Shown: positions 20,575 through 33,500, counted from the first letter of the stretch. The stretch is 64,000 nt of DNA from Lithodes maja (GCA_037953745.1 JBAKBP010007413.1:1-64000); one strand, 5' to 3'. The notes: a model not told the origin generated them from the sequence alone. A program made the numbers and translations.

Positions 20575-22766
20575 GCAACACAAGACAGGCCAAACGACGA
20601 AGATCGTCATCCCCACAGCCAGGCCCATCCACATCCAGGAAGCGAGCATCGTCAGAGCCTCCAGTGATGCCCGGTGAGCTAGGGAACATCTCGGGGGTAC
20701 TGCAGCTACCACTAACCCCCGCCCATGGACAACCAGGACCATCGACGTCAACACCAGCTGTTGTTGCTCCTCCCAGGTTGTCAACGCCACCCGGGTTGCA
20801 GCGGATGAGGAGGATCAGGAGGACCAGGCGTCGGCTGACGATGTCTGAGAGTGATGCCGGCACCGGCTCAAGCTCAAGCTCTCCCGATTCGCCTGAAGCC
20901 AGGATATCCCCCACGCCAGCAAGCGACTCAAATGGCGGGCAGGCACAGCCACAGCCACAGCAGGGACCGCCACAACAGGGACAGCCACAGCAAGGTGCCC
21001 GGGGAAGGGCCCGAGGAAGGGCCGGAAGAGGTGCTCGGGTACGTGCTCGGGGAGGTGCCCCAGGAGGTGCCCCAGGAGGTGCCCCGGGAGGTGCCCCGGG
21101 AGGTGCCCCGGGAGGTGCCCCAGGAGGTGCCCCAGGAGGTGCCCCAGGAGGTGCCCCATGAGTGGTCGGGAGGGGCAGGAGGCCGGACGAGCCACCTATC
21201 TTTCAGTGGGAGGACTGCGAGCCTCGGGATATGCCTGGGGTTCCACCCATTTTTGATAAGGGGCCAAATGGCGTCCAACCTGCCTTTCCCTGTTCTGAAA
21301 ATGACACCCCTTATGACTACTTCCGAGCATTCTTTGACGATGAATTGCTCGGGGACATGGTAAGGGAGACGAACCTCTATGCAAGGCAGCACTCCGAAGA
21401 GATGGCCTCGCCCCACATGAGGAGATGGACGCCCATCGATATCCCTGAGCTCCTCGTGTTTTTGGCCCTCACCATGCTAATGCCACACATGAGAAAACAC
21501 AACATGCTGGATTATTGGCTGATGCATGACATTAGATCAACGCCAGTATTCAACATGTACATGCCCAGGGACCAATATCGACAAATTCTAAAGTGCTTGC
21601 ACTTTGTCGACAACACTGCTGCACACGGAGCTGACAAGCTTTGGAAAATCCGGCCATTCCTGAACTCCCTCCTGAACAGGTATCGCCGGTTTTTCAGACC
21701 ATTTCAGAATGTTGTGATCGATGAGTCCTTGATCCTCTTCCGTGGCCGTCTCTCTTTCAGGCAGTACATTCCGTCGAAGCGTCACCGCTTCGGGATCAAG
21801 TTCTTTGTACTGTGTGACTGCGAGACAGGATACGTGCTGGACCTCATCATCTACACCGCTACTGATGTGGACATTCCAAACGACCCACTGGGTCTTTCAG
21901 GGGCCGTAAAGACACTCCTGGAGCCGTATCTGGATGCCAACCGTATCTTGTACAGCGACAATTTCTATACCTCTTCTCTCCTTGCCAGGTATCTCCTTGC
22001 AAGGAGCACGGGAAGCTGTGGAACTGTCAGGGCAAACAGGAAACACTGGCCCAAGTTTCAAGCTACAAAGAAAGGAGACATCTTCCGGAAGAAGAGCAGC
22101 AGTGACAGTATACTGGCTATTTGTTGGCATGACACAAAGCCAGTCAATGTCCTCTCCACCTTCCACAAGTCCACAATGCGAGATAGCGGGAAGAAGAGAT
22201 ACCACATGGACCCTGTCACCCGCGAGAAGCATTTAGTAGGTATCTCCAAACCTGACCTTGTTATGGATTACAACATAAACATGCGGTTGGTGGACAAGAG
22301 TGACATGCAAATCACTGCTGTTGACTGCCTCAGGAAGACGTGTAAGTGGTATAAGAAGGTGGTACTCCATCTTCTTGATGTCACTATCCTGAACGCGTAC
22401 AACTTGTGGATGACGAGGACAGGAAGGAAGAGCTCGGTAAGGCTGTTTGCAAAGGAAATCATCGACTCCATCTTCAGGAAGCACGGAACCACACGTATGC
22501 TACCACCTCCGAGGCCGATCGTGAATATGCCTGCCCGCCTTGAGAGCCGGGAGTACTTCTTGACCCACATGCTTGTCTTTTGCCCCCGCTCAGCATCACA
22601 AATCGCAGCCAACCGGAAGCACGGACTGAAGCAGTGCCACGTCTGCAGACATACAACAAGGAGGAACCAAGTAAGGAAGGAAACTACATTCATGTGTAGT
22701 TATTGCAATGTGGGACTATGCGCTTCTCCATGCTACACCGAGTACCACACACTGGAACACTTCTAG
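20575..22766 (+). pseudogene. piggyBac P transposase, exon 2, with one nonsense codon
   Basis: After the acceptor (ttttcatag) the frame encodes a basic, Ser/Pro-rich region, then a 12-bp minisatellite coding GGAP about nine times (21045-21158). TGA at 21159-21161 follows, then the full piggyBac core. The catalytic Asp triad is present: VVIDESLILFRG (about 21712), ILYSDNFYTSS (about 21950) and MRLVDKSD (about 22280). The C-terminal cysteine-rich domain reads CHVC (22638), CSYCNVGLCASPC, YH, ending LEHF at 22764. The stop replaces a GGA codon of the repeat by one G-to-T change. Full length would be about 830 aa; translation from a Met at about 21229 would still include the whole DDE core. Piggybac transposases cut and paste at TTAA. 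Confidence 0.85.
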
Positions 22767-23260
22767 ACCTCTTCCAAGACCTCCTCCTCCTCTAGACCTC
22801 TTGCCAATCATTCATAAGTTCATGCAATCATTCATTCATCTATTTCAAACTACCTCATGAATTCATGTCATTCAATCATTCATATGGTGGAATAGCACAC
22901 TACCCAAACACAAGTGCATTCATCATCATCAGCAACATCACCCATTACATCCATAAGTTTCTAATCTCATCCATCCATCTGCTTCTTGGTCTACCTCATA
23001 CATCCATGTCATTTGTCTACCTCAATCATATAACTGCCTTTTATCTACCTCAATCCTACTGCCTTTTCTACCTCAATGAAATGTGGAATACACCTCCTGG
23101 GAACACCACAAAAAAAAAAAAAAATGAGTCGTCAACACTACCCCATAGGGTGATTTGGAAATGTGTTGAAATAATATTATTTATAAAACAAAACAAAAAT
23201 TCCTGCAAAACAAGCGAAACAGACAGAGAGAGTGAAAATGCACGCCTATATATATGTATA
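22767..23260. other. P 3' region, CATT-rich
   Basis: cattcattcat-type low-complexity sequence and a poly-A tract (23108-23124). No gene. Confidence 0.5.
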
Positions 23261-23700
23261 TATATATATATACGCCTATCAAATGATTGAAATCAATATA
23301 GACCAATATACAGTATATATATATTGATATCAATCATTTGATAGGCGTATATATCACGGTATACGGTACATTTCTCTCCTTACAAAACGAGAGAGAAGAG
23401 TCATAGCAATTTCAAGGTCACCTTCGTAAGGAAACAAATATACCGTACATGGTGATATATATACGCCTATCAAATGATTGATATCAATATTCACCAATAT
23501 ACAGTATATATATATATATATATATATACCGTATATTGATATCAATCATTTGATAGGCATACATATCACCATGTACATTGTAGGGACAGAAATCTACCGT
23601 ATACCGTGATATATAGGCCTATCAAATGATTGATATCAATATACACCAATATACAGTATATATATATATATATATATATATATCATACATATATACCGTA
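23260..23700. repeat. Hairpin-rich 3' region of P
   Basis: Three inverted-repeat modules built around atacgcctatcaaatgattg and its complement, with (TA)n loops, using the same gataggcgtat unit as the intron array. Segment 23393-23455 is an inverted copy of intron segment 20391-20450 (ggtacatttgtttc...gaaggtgaccttgaaattgc). Confidence 0.8.
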
Positions 23701-23879
23701 TTTGTACGGTAGCTTGTAAGGAATGAAATTTATTAGTGATAAATGAAAGAGAATACAGAAACTGAACTGAAAATAGAGTAAAAAAGATATAATAATACAG
23801 AAATATTACAAGCAAATAAAGAAAGAGGGATTAGAGAAAAGAATAATGAGAATTACATATACGAAAGGGAGAAATATAG

Positions 23880-24000
23880 AGAAGAGAGAAAGGGAGGAAG
23901 GGAGACAGCGCGTACGAAGGAGAAGGGAGGAGAGAGAGAGAAAGCGAGCTAGCCAGAGAGAGAGAGAGAGAGAGAGTTGGAATGACAGACAAGAGGAGTG

Positions 24001-24047
<47 letters not shown>

Positions 24048-24060
24048 ATACAGAGAATAC
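23880..24060. repeat. GA-rich subterminal tract shared by P and Q
   Basis: Purine-rich repeats followed by a block (acgcgcg.gaggccgaagtca, cgcatccgaacgcgcctggg) that recurs at 27480-27745 in Q. Frames of poly-Ser/Leu on the minus strand here are repeat artefacts. Confidence 0.8.
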
Positions 24061-24429
24061 AGAAATAAGGAGAAACAACAAAAAATAAGAGGGTTTACCG
24101 AAGGAATAATAGACGCGCGTGAGGCCGAAGTCAGGACAAAGCGAACGCATCCGAACGCGCCTGGGAAATAGACCAAAAAATAGCCTCTCTTCCTCACCTC
24201 CTCCCACCCTCCACACTCGCTCACTTCATTCAGAATAGACTTCTATGGGGAGACGGAGAGTGGCGCGTTCCAAAAATGATCGTTTCGTTCCGATTTGAGC
24301 CATAGTTACGGCGCTAGGGCGAGTGAAAGTGAGCGAATATTTCGGGATTGTGCCCGCTGGGCGGCTCGGTGTAAAATACCGCATAGCCCGCCAATAAGGT
24401 GTTAAGAGGTCACCTCACAACTATTAGGA

Positions 24430-25045
24430 AGCCATTTTTTTTATTTGACTGGCCTTTCCATACCTGAGGCGGAAGAGAAGGGTTTCATGCGCGCATGTTT
24501 CCTGCTTTGCCCCCCACCGCACCAACTCATGCCCACCTGGTCACTTGATTTAGCCCTCAATATGCTTCACTCTCTGAAGTATTGTCACAATCCTCCTTTT
24601 GAGTTAAAGTTAAAGAAGGCTGTTTTTCTTGTGGCCCTGGCCATGGGTAACAGGGTGTCAGAGTTGGCTGCGATGAGTTCTGAACCATCTTGCCTTAGGT
24701 TCTCCAGGTGTGATATGAGTGTCCATATAGCTCCTACACCTAATTTTGTGGCGAAGAACGAGCACGTTAATCGTGTGTTTACAGAATTCGAGGTGCCATC
24801 CCTCAAGCACGGCGATAAACACCACCTATTATGTCCGGTGAAATCGCTTATTATTTCTATGCAGGAATCTCGACCAACTCAGGCCGGGTCCCTCTGGGTC
24901 TCCCGGACAGGTATACGCCTCAAGAAGCAGCAGTTGGCAGCTTTATAGGTAGAAGTCATCAGAGAGAGTAATGCGGGTGCTCTTGGGCGAGCACACAATA
25001 TTCGTAAATGGGCAGCATTGCTCCAATTTTTAGCTCTCTCGTGCC
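24430..25045 (+). pseudogene. Tyrosine recombinase fragment (DIRS-like)
   Basis: The frame contains LKKAVFLVALAMGNRVSELA, the first catalytic Arg box of tyrosine recombinases of the DIRS/Ngaro type. A TAG at 24946-24948 interrupts it, but the same frame continues AGALGRAHNIRKWAALLQFL (24972-25032) with the H-x-x-R box (His 24994, Arg 25003). The catalytic Tyr is not seen, and similarity fades at about 25040. No RT or RNase H is nearby. Such recombinases insert circular DNA intermediates of YR retrotransposons. Alternative: a Crypton, less likely given the Arg-box context. Confidence 0.65.
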
Positions 25046-25312
25046 TTTACGATGCAATCGCGTCATATCCACGTAAGCCAAAGCGCGACCTTATGACGCA
25101 CTTACGTCATATTGCCACCCGCAACTTAAAAATATTCGCCGAAAATAAGTTTATGACGCGATTTTGACACAATTTGGACTCGTAAGTTAGTCAACAGTAA
25201 GTTACAAAATAATGTATCTAGCATCCCCATAGCGTCCCTCTCTGAGGAGCCCGGGCCTTTGTTAACTCAGTAGGTTCCCAGCCACCAGACTGTGAGGCAG
25301 GGTCCCGGCCCT
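25046..25312. other. No gene recognised
   Basis: Several tcatgacgc/ttatgacgc-like phrases; no frame of note. Confidence 0.35.
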
Positions 25313-25323
25313 TTAACCCTTAA

Positions 25324-25954
25324 CCTAACAAGTGCGCATGGGGGTAATTGAAAACGTCCCCCTGTGCTGACGTATTTGAGGTGTTTCCGTCACTAAAATA
25401 TTCATTGTACCATTAATAGCATTAATAATTATCCATATGCGCCTATTATGGGTTGATTATAAAGGTATTAACCTGAAACAACAATAAAACGAGTGAAAAC
25501 AGCGTTTGGATGGTCAAAATCGGAGATATAGCCCGCGAGTTGTATAATGTATGGGTGAGGCAAACTGCTTTCCCGCCAATTTCCCCCAAGGCCACTGAGA
25601 CACAGTCGATCGATACTCTCTCTCTCTCTCTTGCACTCGCTTGCCATCAGTGATGACAACACCCTGCTTGCAACTCGCTAATGTTAGCACGAAAATATAC
25701 CTCAGAATGAGGGAATAATAGGGAAAATAGGTGATAACTGAAGGAGAGGAGGAAAGTGGGGAAGGAGGGGAGGTAGAGGACTGAGATTTTGCATGGCCCA
25801 GGGGCCAAAAAAAAATAAAAAAATAAAAAAAATAAAAATATATATATTTTTTTTTTTTTCGATGTCAAAAGTTGATTTTTTATTTTACTTACTCTCAAGA
25901 GTCTTCCCGCAGTCCGCCGGGGGAACTCTTAAGAGTCTCCCCGCAGTTCCCGGG
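25324..25954 (+). mobile_element. piggyBac MITE family M, copy 2
   Basis: TTAA at 25320-25323 and 25955-25958; 631 bp; ends CCTAACAAGTGCGC and cccgcagttcccggg. Inserted seven bases from the start of Q. Same internal landmarks as copies 1, 3 and 4. Confidence 0.9.
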
Positions 25955-26149
25955 TTAAAGATTGGGGCCCGACTTAAGTCCGAATCGATAAAATTGGACT
26001 AAATGGCGGGGCCCGCCTTAAGTCCGTGGGCGTATTCCCGCCCTAATTTAGGTGGAAAGCGAAACCTGGTGGTCTGGCGGTGTACTACAAGGTCCCACCC
26101 ACACATCCCCACTGCGTGACCATGACTCAGTAACCCTCAAGCAGCCGTA

Positions 26150-26477
26150 ATGGAAGGTCAAGATTTGCCCGTGTCCGATTCGGTGGCCGCCACCCCTAGT
26201 GCGTCGCGCCACCCTACTCATCACGCCCGGCTCACCGCCCAGGAACTAGATATCATGCTGAACTCTTTAGAACTTTCTAATAGGCTGTTGAATGAAACCA
26301 TGGAAGGTCTGGGTGAGAGTTTTGATAGTGTGGATGAGTCGGAAGACGAAAATATGCCGATCATAGGCATTCACCCCAAGCATAATTTGCGGGTTGCAAA
26401 TGTTGTGGTTGATGTTGCACAGACCGTTGAGCAAAATGGAGACGTTCCTGACGAAGAACATACTGGTGTGGGTGTTG
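26150..26477 (+). CDS. Orphan exon 1 of a P-family transposase (in Q)
   Basis: MEGQDLPVSDSVAATPSASR, then an acidic segment with ETMEGLGES, ending TGVGV at donor g|gtaagt. About 109 codons plus one base: phase 1, as in P. The catalytic exon is absent, so it would only yield a short acidic peptide if translated. Synonymous-type differences from P suggest earlier constraint. Confidence 0.65.
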
Positions 26478-26879
26478 GTAAGTCCAATTTACATTTTATA
26501 TTTGCTTGAAAGTTTGATTGCAAGAATTTTATCACCTTGCGAGCGGGTGGTGGAGTATATTTCACTGTGCCACCCAGCATTTTTTTTTTTACCATAAATG
26601 GGGATGTTTCCGTGCTCTTTTTCATGCATAAACAAGACCCAGAGCGTAATACAAGTATGTATCCCTGAAAGGGTGTAAATTTAGCTTTCCAATGACACCT
26701 GAACCATCCTTCTACGATCACTGGTTGTCTTGCAACGATCGTGAAACCGAAGGGCAAATTCGCTAAAATACGGTTATTTCTTTATATAATTACGTATGTA
26801 GCGAGGGAGTGAGGGTGGATGTAAGTGGAGTACATCTCAGTTGGTCCATGGCGGCCGTGGCGAGCGGTCATGAGAAGAT

Positions 26880-27300
26880 TGTGGTCTACAATATACCTTT
26901 TTATAATTGCATGTGACCTTGTAATTGCTTGAGAGTTTGATTGCAAGCATTTTATAGAGTATTATTTGCAGGCGTTCGGTAAATTTCTCACTATAACCAG
27001 AGTGTACGGTACATTTCTCACGAAAATACAAGCAACAACGAAGCTTGGCGAAGATTGTGGTCTACAATATACCTATTTATAATTCCATGTGACCTTGTAA
27101 TTGCTTGAAAGTTTGATTGCAAGCATTTTATAGAGTATTATTTTCAGGCGTTCGGTAAATTTCTTACGGTAATACAAACAACCAAAGATTGAATATTTGT
27201 GCTTGGCATTATATGATTGTGGGGAACATATGTACCGTATATATTTTGTTATCATATATATGATACATATATATGTAAAATAGTTATATTATCATGACAC

Positions 27301-27331
<31 letters not shown>

Positions 27332-27440
27332 GTGTCTCTTCCTCTCTGGATCTACCTATACATTTATAATTGCATGTGACCTTGAAATTGCTTGAGAGTT
27401 TGATTGCAAGCATTTTATAGCGTATTATTTGCAGGCGTTC
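26880..27440. repeat. Three diverged copies of a ~180-bp unit in Q
   Basis: Units with catgtgaccttg.aattgcttga.agtttgattgcaagcattttatag (26909, 27086, 27372), followed by gcgttcggtaaatttc. They resemble the 153-bp unit of the P intron (tgcttgcaagtttgattg). Confidence 0.75.
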
Positions 27441-27531
27441 GGTAAATTTCTCACGGTAACCAGGGTGTATGGTACATATCTCATGATAGAGAGAGAGAGA
27501 CAGAGCGCGCGAGAGAGGGAAAGCGAGCGAG

Positions 27532-27571
<40 letters not shown>

Positions 27572-27975
27572 GAGGAGTGAGAGAGAGAGAAAGAAAGAGG
27601 GAGAGAGAAAGAGAAAATACAGAGAATACAGAAATAAGGAGAAATAAGAGAAAAATAAGACCGATTACCGAAGGAATAGTAGACGCGCGGGAGGCCGAAG
27701 TCAAGGCAAAGCGAACGCATCCGAACGCGCCTGGGAAATAGACCAAAAAGTACCTCCTCTTCCTCACCTCTTTCCACCCTCCACACTCGCTCATAACAAC
27801 CATAATAGACTTATATGGGGAGACGAAGAATTGCTCTTTCCAAAAATGACCGTTTCGTTCGTATTGGAGCCATAGTTACGGCGCTAGGGCGAGTGAAAGT
27901 GAGCGAATATTTCGGGATTATGCCCGCTGGGCGGCATGGTATAAAATACCTTACCACCCGCTAAATAAGGGTTAA

Positions 27976-28489
27976 TTCTTGGGTCTCTCCCTCTCGCCCG
28001 CAATGCCTAGCTATAGGCGGGCAATTACGGATCATTTCATCTACCCAGTGAAAGTGTTTGCAAGTTTAGTGAATAATTCCAATTATATATGTATATAATT
28101 TATTTACTTGTGACTTTTGGTGACAGAGGGGAGTGAATCTTGGTTATCCCTTTGAGTATTTATGCAGTTTTGTCTAGGTATCATTGATGATTTTACACTA
28201 TTTTTTGCTTGAAAGACAATTATATTTATCAATAAATACTGCCTACGAAATAAATACATTATAATCACGAATTGCAGTTACGTATTTTGCACATTTTGGA
28301 TTTTTGTTTAAGTGAGTACATAGTGTGACTATTTGCCAGTGTAGTGTGGTGACTTGTTTTATATAAAAGTTGTCACAGGAATGCGTATAGGAAGCTTACA
28401 GGAAGTATGGTAAGTACTCTATGGAATTTTAGTTATATTACAGTATATGCCTACGTATATTATATGTACACTGTATTTACTGTATATAT
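27976..28489. other. No gene recognised
   Basis: AT-rich sequence between Q and element A; only short frames. Confidence 0.4.
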
Positions 28490-30306
28490 TGTTACGGCTG
28501 GATCGGCAATACATATTCGGGATTCTTGATCGTAGGACAGAAATGGCTTATGTGACAACGACACGCTCGATTCCAGTCCCAAATACTATATGCTCCAGAC
28601 AACAAAAGCACCAACGCCCTACAGAGTTATCGTCTATGGTAACGAGGTACCTTAACTCGGCGAAAGTGTACAACAGGGGTAGGCTATGAGGCTAAACTCC
28701 CTCAGACATTTATAGGTTACGTTATTACTAAAGAAATGCAATACTCAAGAAACTACGTTAATATTAAGCCTCTAATAATGTAGAATAGAAGCAGGCTAAA
28801 GGTATGACAGTGAAATGCTAAATGACAAATGTACACGCCTACTTGAAAGCGCGTGCACTAGAATAACTGTCCCCTACTAACATGCACTAGCATGTAGCAT
28901 ACAAGATGTTCATGATCCAGTAGATACCTAATAATACACATGGAAGGAACATAAATAGTAGTCACTTATTATAATAATGAATCTATACTTGGAATAACTA
29001 AAAGGTTGCAGGCAACAGTACTGCGCCGGTAGCCTACTACCGCATAGGCTACTTCGCTTCTCTCACTCTGTCTCCCCTCTGAGTCCGTATGCGCCCTACG
29101 CAATAGAACTCCGGACACAGCAGCAAAACGACAGTGCAGTTAATTGATACATGAAAGTATTAATAGTGTTGTCTTGTGTGTGAGTAATGTGTATTGTAAA
29201 GTGTTACATACATATACTTAAAGAGAGCTGCAATGCATAGTAAAATAAAGATATATCCCACTCATCATCCCCATGTGTTCTAGCTAGCAGGCCAAGTCAC
29301 AGGAACAACGAGTCCCAGCACCGAAAGCGAGAACCCAGGAAAAGACTGTAGAGAACACAAGGACAGATAAATTACGTTACTCTACTATACCGGCACTACG
29401 AGCGAGCTGTAGTCTCTGGTACTACACTCGCTCCTGGCTCGGTATGCAAATCAAGGCTAAGTCCTCGCCCCTCTACAGACAACTCCTGGGCATGGTCGGG
29501 CTCTTACACATGGCACCAGTCTAGTCACAAATTGGATGATGAGCGGGGCATATAACTCGTGAACATGTAGAATGTTCACCAACTATCCTCATCAAGAAGA
29601 TCGCTGTTCACATTAACCCCTTAAATCTAATACATGTAAATATATGCTTGTCCTAAGAGTAATACGAGAGGTGAGTGCTGAAACTCCTTTAGGACCTCAA
29701 GGGAAGGTTATGCATTTAAATAGAGAGAAGAATGAAATGAGAGTAATGTCGTCAGAGAGAAAGAGTGCAACCGTGAGAAGTTGGGAGAGAGGGCAAGGGA
29801 TGTTAGAATCTCAAAGGTTCTAGGCAACCTGATCATGGAACACACAGCGAGCCTCCAGGCAATGTGCTGTACGACAACATGGGCAGCCCAGGCAGCATAG
29901 GCAGGCGGCAATGGACTACCAACCCTGTCGCGCCCAGCTATAAGCGCAAGGCTGCCAACCAGTCCATACGTCTGGCAACCACCCCCCCGGCAGCGTGGCG
30001 CATTGCTACCCTCTCGCTCTGAAGCCTAACTCACTCTCTCTCTCTGAACTCCCATTGTCTTATCTATCAACTTCTCTATTGATACTACATATTAAATGGA
30101 AGGTCTCGACATGGCTTAAAACAAAACCCACCACTGGTTAGCACATGACGAGACCTTTGCAGAGATACAAAGAACATAGTTATAAGTTGTCACACTCAAT
30201 ATACATAGCTGCTGACGGTAGCCAGCACGGTACAGTGGTACGGGCGGTACAGTGGAGTACCAAGGAGTACAATCAGGTTGCGTTGCCACGCACTGGGTGC
30301 GTCACA
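28490..30306 (-). repeat. Element A 3' LTR
   Basis: 1817 bp, TG...CA. Minus-strand sense makes the left copy the 3' LTR. Small frames inside are duplicated in the other LTR and are not genes. Confidence 0.9.
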
Positions 30307-30320
30307 GCCCCCCCAAGATT
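30307..30320 (-). promoter_or_regulatory. Element A polypurine tract
   Basis: On the minus strand CTTGGGGGGGC directly precedes the 3' LTR (TGTGACGC); position and composition fit the plus-strand primer. Confidence 0.65.
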
Positions 30321-30588
30321 TTAGATAATCGACCTTAGAAGCATTATCAAAATCTGACAGGCAACCAACCGACCTGCTACCCTTAGCTGCCACTAATTGC
30401 AAAAGGTGCACAACAACTGAAGTGTGAATTATACATAAAACACAATATCGCATGCATCATGCTATAACAATAAAGACTTACAAAACTAAAAAAAAAAAAA
30501 TCTTGTTTATTTTATTGTTTTATAATCTTTTTGGACGGCGTTATGATAGCCTAATTTTACTCCTGCTCAACCCACACACCGTGCACGA

Positions 30589-33500
30589 CTATCCTGGATC
30601 ATCAACCCTTGATAGACAATCTGCTATCACGTTCTCACTCCCGGCAATATGCTGAATGTTGAGATTATACTCTTGGAGCAATAGGGACCACCTGGTCAAC
30701 CGCATATTCCGATTGTGAAACTGATTTAGGAATTTCAAGGGATGATGGTCCGTATAAATCGTCACTACCGGGCCGTAGGCTGGAACATAAACTTCGAAAT
30801 GTTTGAGCGACAAAACGATAGCAAGAAGCTCCTTCTCTATAGTCGAGTAATTCCTTTGTGCCGAATTAAACTTGCGAGAAAAGAAGCTCACTGGGTGTTC
30901 CAAGCCCTCGGAATCAGTCTGCAGTAACACTGCCCCGGCACCCACACCGCTGGCATCAGTCGCCAGCTGAAAACTCCTGGAGAAGTCTGGGGCTCTCAAA
31001 ATCGGATGTGTACACAGCAGGTGCTTGACTAGGTCGAAAGCCCTCTGACACTCCGCAGCCCAACAGAACTTCACTGACTTCGACAGTAGATCAGTTAACG
31101 GTGCTAAGACAGTAGAGTATCCCCGGATGAAGCGCCTATAATAGCCTATCATACCTAGGAACCGCATGACCTGGCGCTTAGTGGTGGGCCTGGGAAACAT
31201 ATTGATAGCCTGTATCTTGCTCAGGGGGGGGCACACCCGGCCTAACCCGACCACGAAGCCAAGATACTGCACAGTAGCCTTTACAAACTCGCACTTCCTC
31301 AGGTTCACCACCAGCCCAGCATCGTGCAACTTCCCAAACAGGGTCTCTAAGTGCCTTAGGTGATTTTCAAAATCGTCATCATACACTATCACGTCATCAA
31401 GGTAGACCGTGCAGTTAGGGATTTCGTCACAAATATCGTTCATCAGGTTCTGAAACGTGGCAGGTGCGTTCTTAAGCCCATAAGGCATTACGTTACATTG
31501 GTAGGTCTTGCCATCTACCACAAAACCACAAACTTGCTTAGCTCGGTCCGACAGGGGTACTTGCCAGTAGCCTTTTACAAGATCAATTTTAGTAAGGTAC
31601 TTTGCATTCCCTATCTTGTCCACGCTGTCGTCAACTCGAGGCAAAGGGTAAGGGTTGGTAGTGGTCAAGCCATTTAGCCTACGAAAATCTATGCAGAACC
31701 GCACCTTGCCGTCAGGTTTTGGCTGCAACGTGACGGGTGATGTCCACTTCACATAACCTTCAGTGATCATCCCTCTCTCAACCATGTACTTTAACTCCTC
31801 CCGTAAAGCTGGCAACTTTACCGGGGGCACACGGTAGGGCACTGACTTGAAGGGCACATTATCACCGACGTCCACGTCGTGCGTTACCTGAGTAGTGAGA
31901 CCTGGGTGTTCGGCGAAAACAGAGGGGTATGACCTGAACAGGCCTAGGACAGCAGCACCCTGGTGCTCAGGCAGGTGACTTACAGCTTGCCTAGCCTCTT
32001 GTTCAGTATTCCCCGCCCACTGTTCCGCGGAAATGACACAGTCCCAGCTATCCTCCTCAGCAGCATGACTGTCCCCACCTCCTTCTCCACCCTGGCCGCT
32101 GCAGGCCAGCACAGGGACAGTGAGAGGCTCTGAGGGGCGTCTCACATACTCTTTCATGAGGTTAACATGACATAACTGATGTTTTTTTCTACGGTCAGGT
32201 GTTGCAACGAGATAATCAAGGTCGGACAGTTTCTTAGCCACCACATACGGCCCAATAAACTTGGCAGAAAGGGGGTGTCCAGGCAAAGGTAAAAACAACA
32301 TTACCTCCTGACCCACCGAAAACTCCCGAAGCTTCACCTTGGCGTCATACTGGTGCTTCATGACCGCCTGTGCATTAACCAAGTTATTACCTGCCGCTGC
32401 CATGCAACCTATAAGTCTCTCCCGGCTCTCAAGGATATATTTAAGTACAGACCCCGGCTTCTCTTCGCCCTCCCAGATCTCTTTCACCATACTTAAAGGT
32501 CCTCTCACATTATGGCCAAAGACTAGTTGATTTGGACTGAACCCCAGGCTCTCTCCTGGGACTTCACGTGCAGCGAACAGAACATACGGCAGACCCAAAT
32601 CCCAATCAGTGTCATGTTCTGCACAGTAACAGCGTAGCATACTCTTCAGGGTCGAGTGCCACCGCTCCAAGACTCCCTGACTCTCGGGATGGTAGGCTGA
32701 CGACACTACAGAACATATACCGTGCAACTGAAGGGTTTGCTTGAACAATTTGGATGTAAAATTGCTCCCCTGGTCTGACTGCACCTCACGTGGAAATCCA
32801 TAACGGGAACAGAACAATAATAAGTTTTTAACAACTGCCTTTGCCGAGCCGTTTCTCATGGGGTATGCGTCCGGGTATCTCGTAGCCACATCCATGATTG
32901 TCAACAGGAATTTATTGCCACTACTAGTAGGCGGGAAAGGGCCAACCAAATCTACTACAACTTTGCTGAACGGAGGCCCGGTGACAGGTATGGGAAACAA
33001 AGGTGCCTTCGGGATTGTCTGGTTAGGCTTCCCCGTTGTCTGGCAGGTCGCACACCCAGCCACCCATGCACAGACATCAGCCTTGACCCCAGGCCACCAG
33101 AAAAACCTGCCCAATGCCGCCAATGTTTTTGTTACCCCCAAATGACCCGCCACCGGCACATCATGCGCCAGACACAATAAGGACTCTCTATACTTATTTG
33201 GAACAACCACCTGGTCTACTACCCTCGCACCGCCCTCCCACTTCGATTTGGGGTCTAGAAATCTGCGGTACAATATCCTGTTGAGCCTAAAGAAATCTCC
33301 CGGCTTCGCATCCCCATCTTCCTCCAACTCTATGGCACCATTGCTATAACGAGCTAGGCTAGCGTCTTGCAGCTGCTGCTCACTAATGTCCCCGGGCGTC
33401 AATGCATCAAGATGGTTTTGTAATAAGACATTACCCCGGCTAGTAGGCTCTACTGCCTTAGTGGCTCTCGCTACAGCTCTTGCCTCACGCGAAGTCTTAC

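Larger units (their letters stand above)
18378..24401 (+). mobile_element. piggyBac element P (6.0 kb, near-complete)
   Basis: TTAA at 18374-18377 and 24402-24405. Ends are CCCTTAAATGGCGGCGCGC and, from the right, CACCTTATTGGCGGGC. It contains a two-exon transposase, an intron with tandem arrays, hairpin-rich sequence after the gene, and a GA-rich subterminal region (23880-24060) that recurs in element Q. Q, Q2 and R are deletion derivatives with matching ends. The transposase carries one in-frame stop. Confidence 0.85.
25317..27971 (+). mobile_element. P-family piggyBac derivative Q (exon 1 only)
   Basis: TTAA at 25313-25316 and 27972-27975. The left end is CCC+TTAA, then MITE M2, then AGATTGGGGCCCGACTTAAG, so M2 sits in the terminal repeat itself. 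The region 25990-26150 and exon 1 align with P; the right 500 bp (27480-27971) also match P. The intron and catalytic exon are missing, so Q must rely on a transposase in trans. Confidence 0.8.

Noticed and set aside
23806..24224. Leu/Ser-rich minus-strand frames (membrane-protein-like) here and at 27252-27803
   Set aside because: Produced by (GA)n/(CT)n tracts shared by P and Q; no conserved start or composition change at the repeat edge.
29708..29911. 67-aa frame in both LTRs of A (also 37235-37438)
   Set aside because: LTR sequence without recognisable motif; duplication follows from LTR identity.
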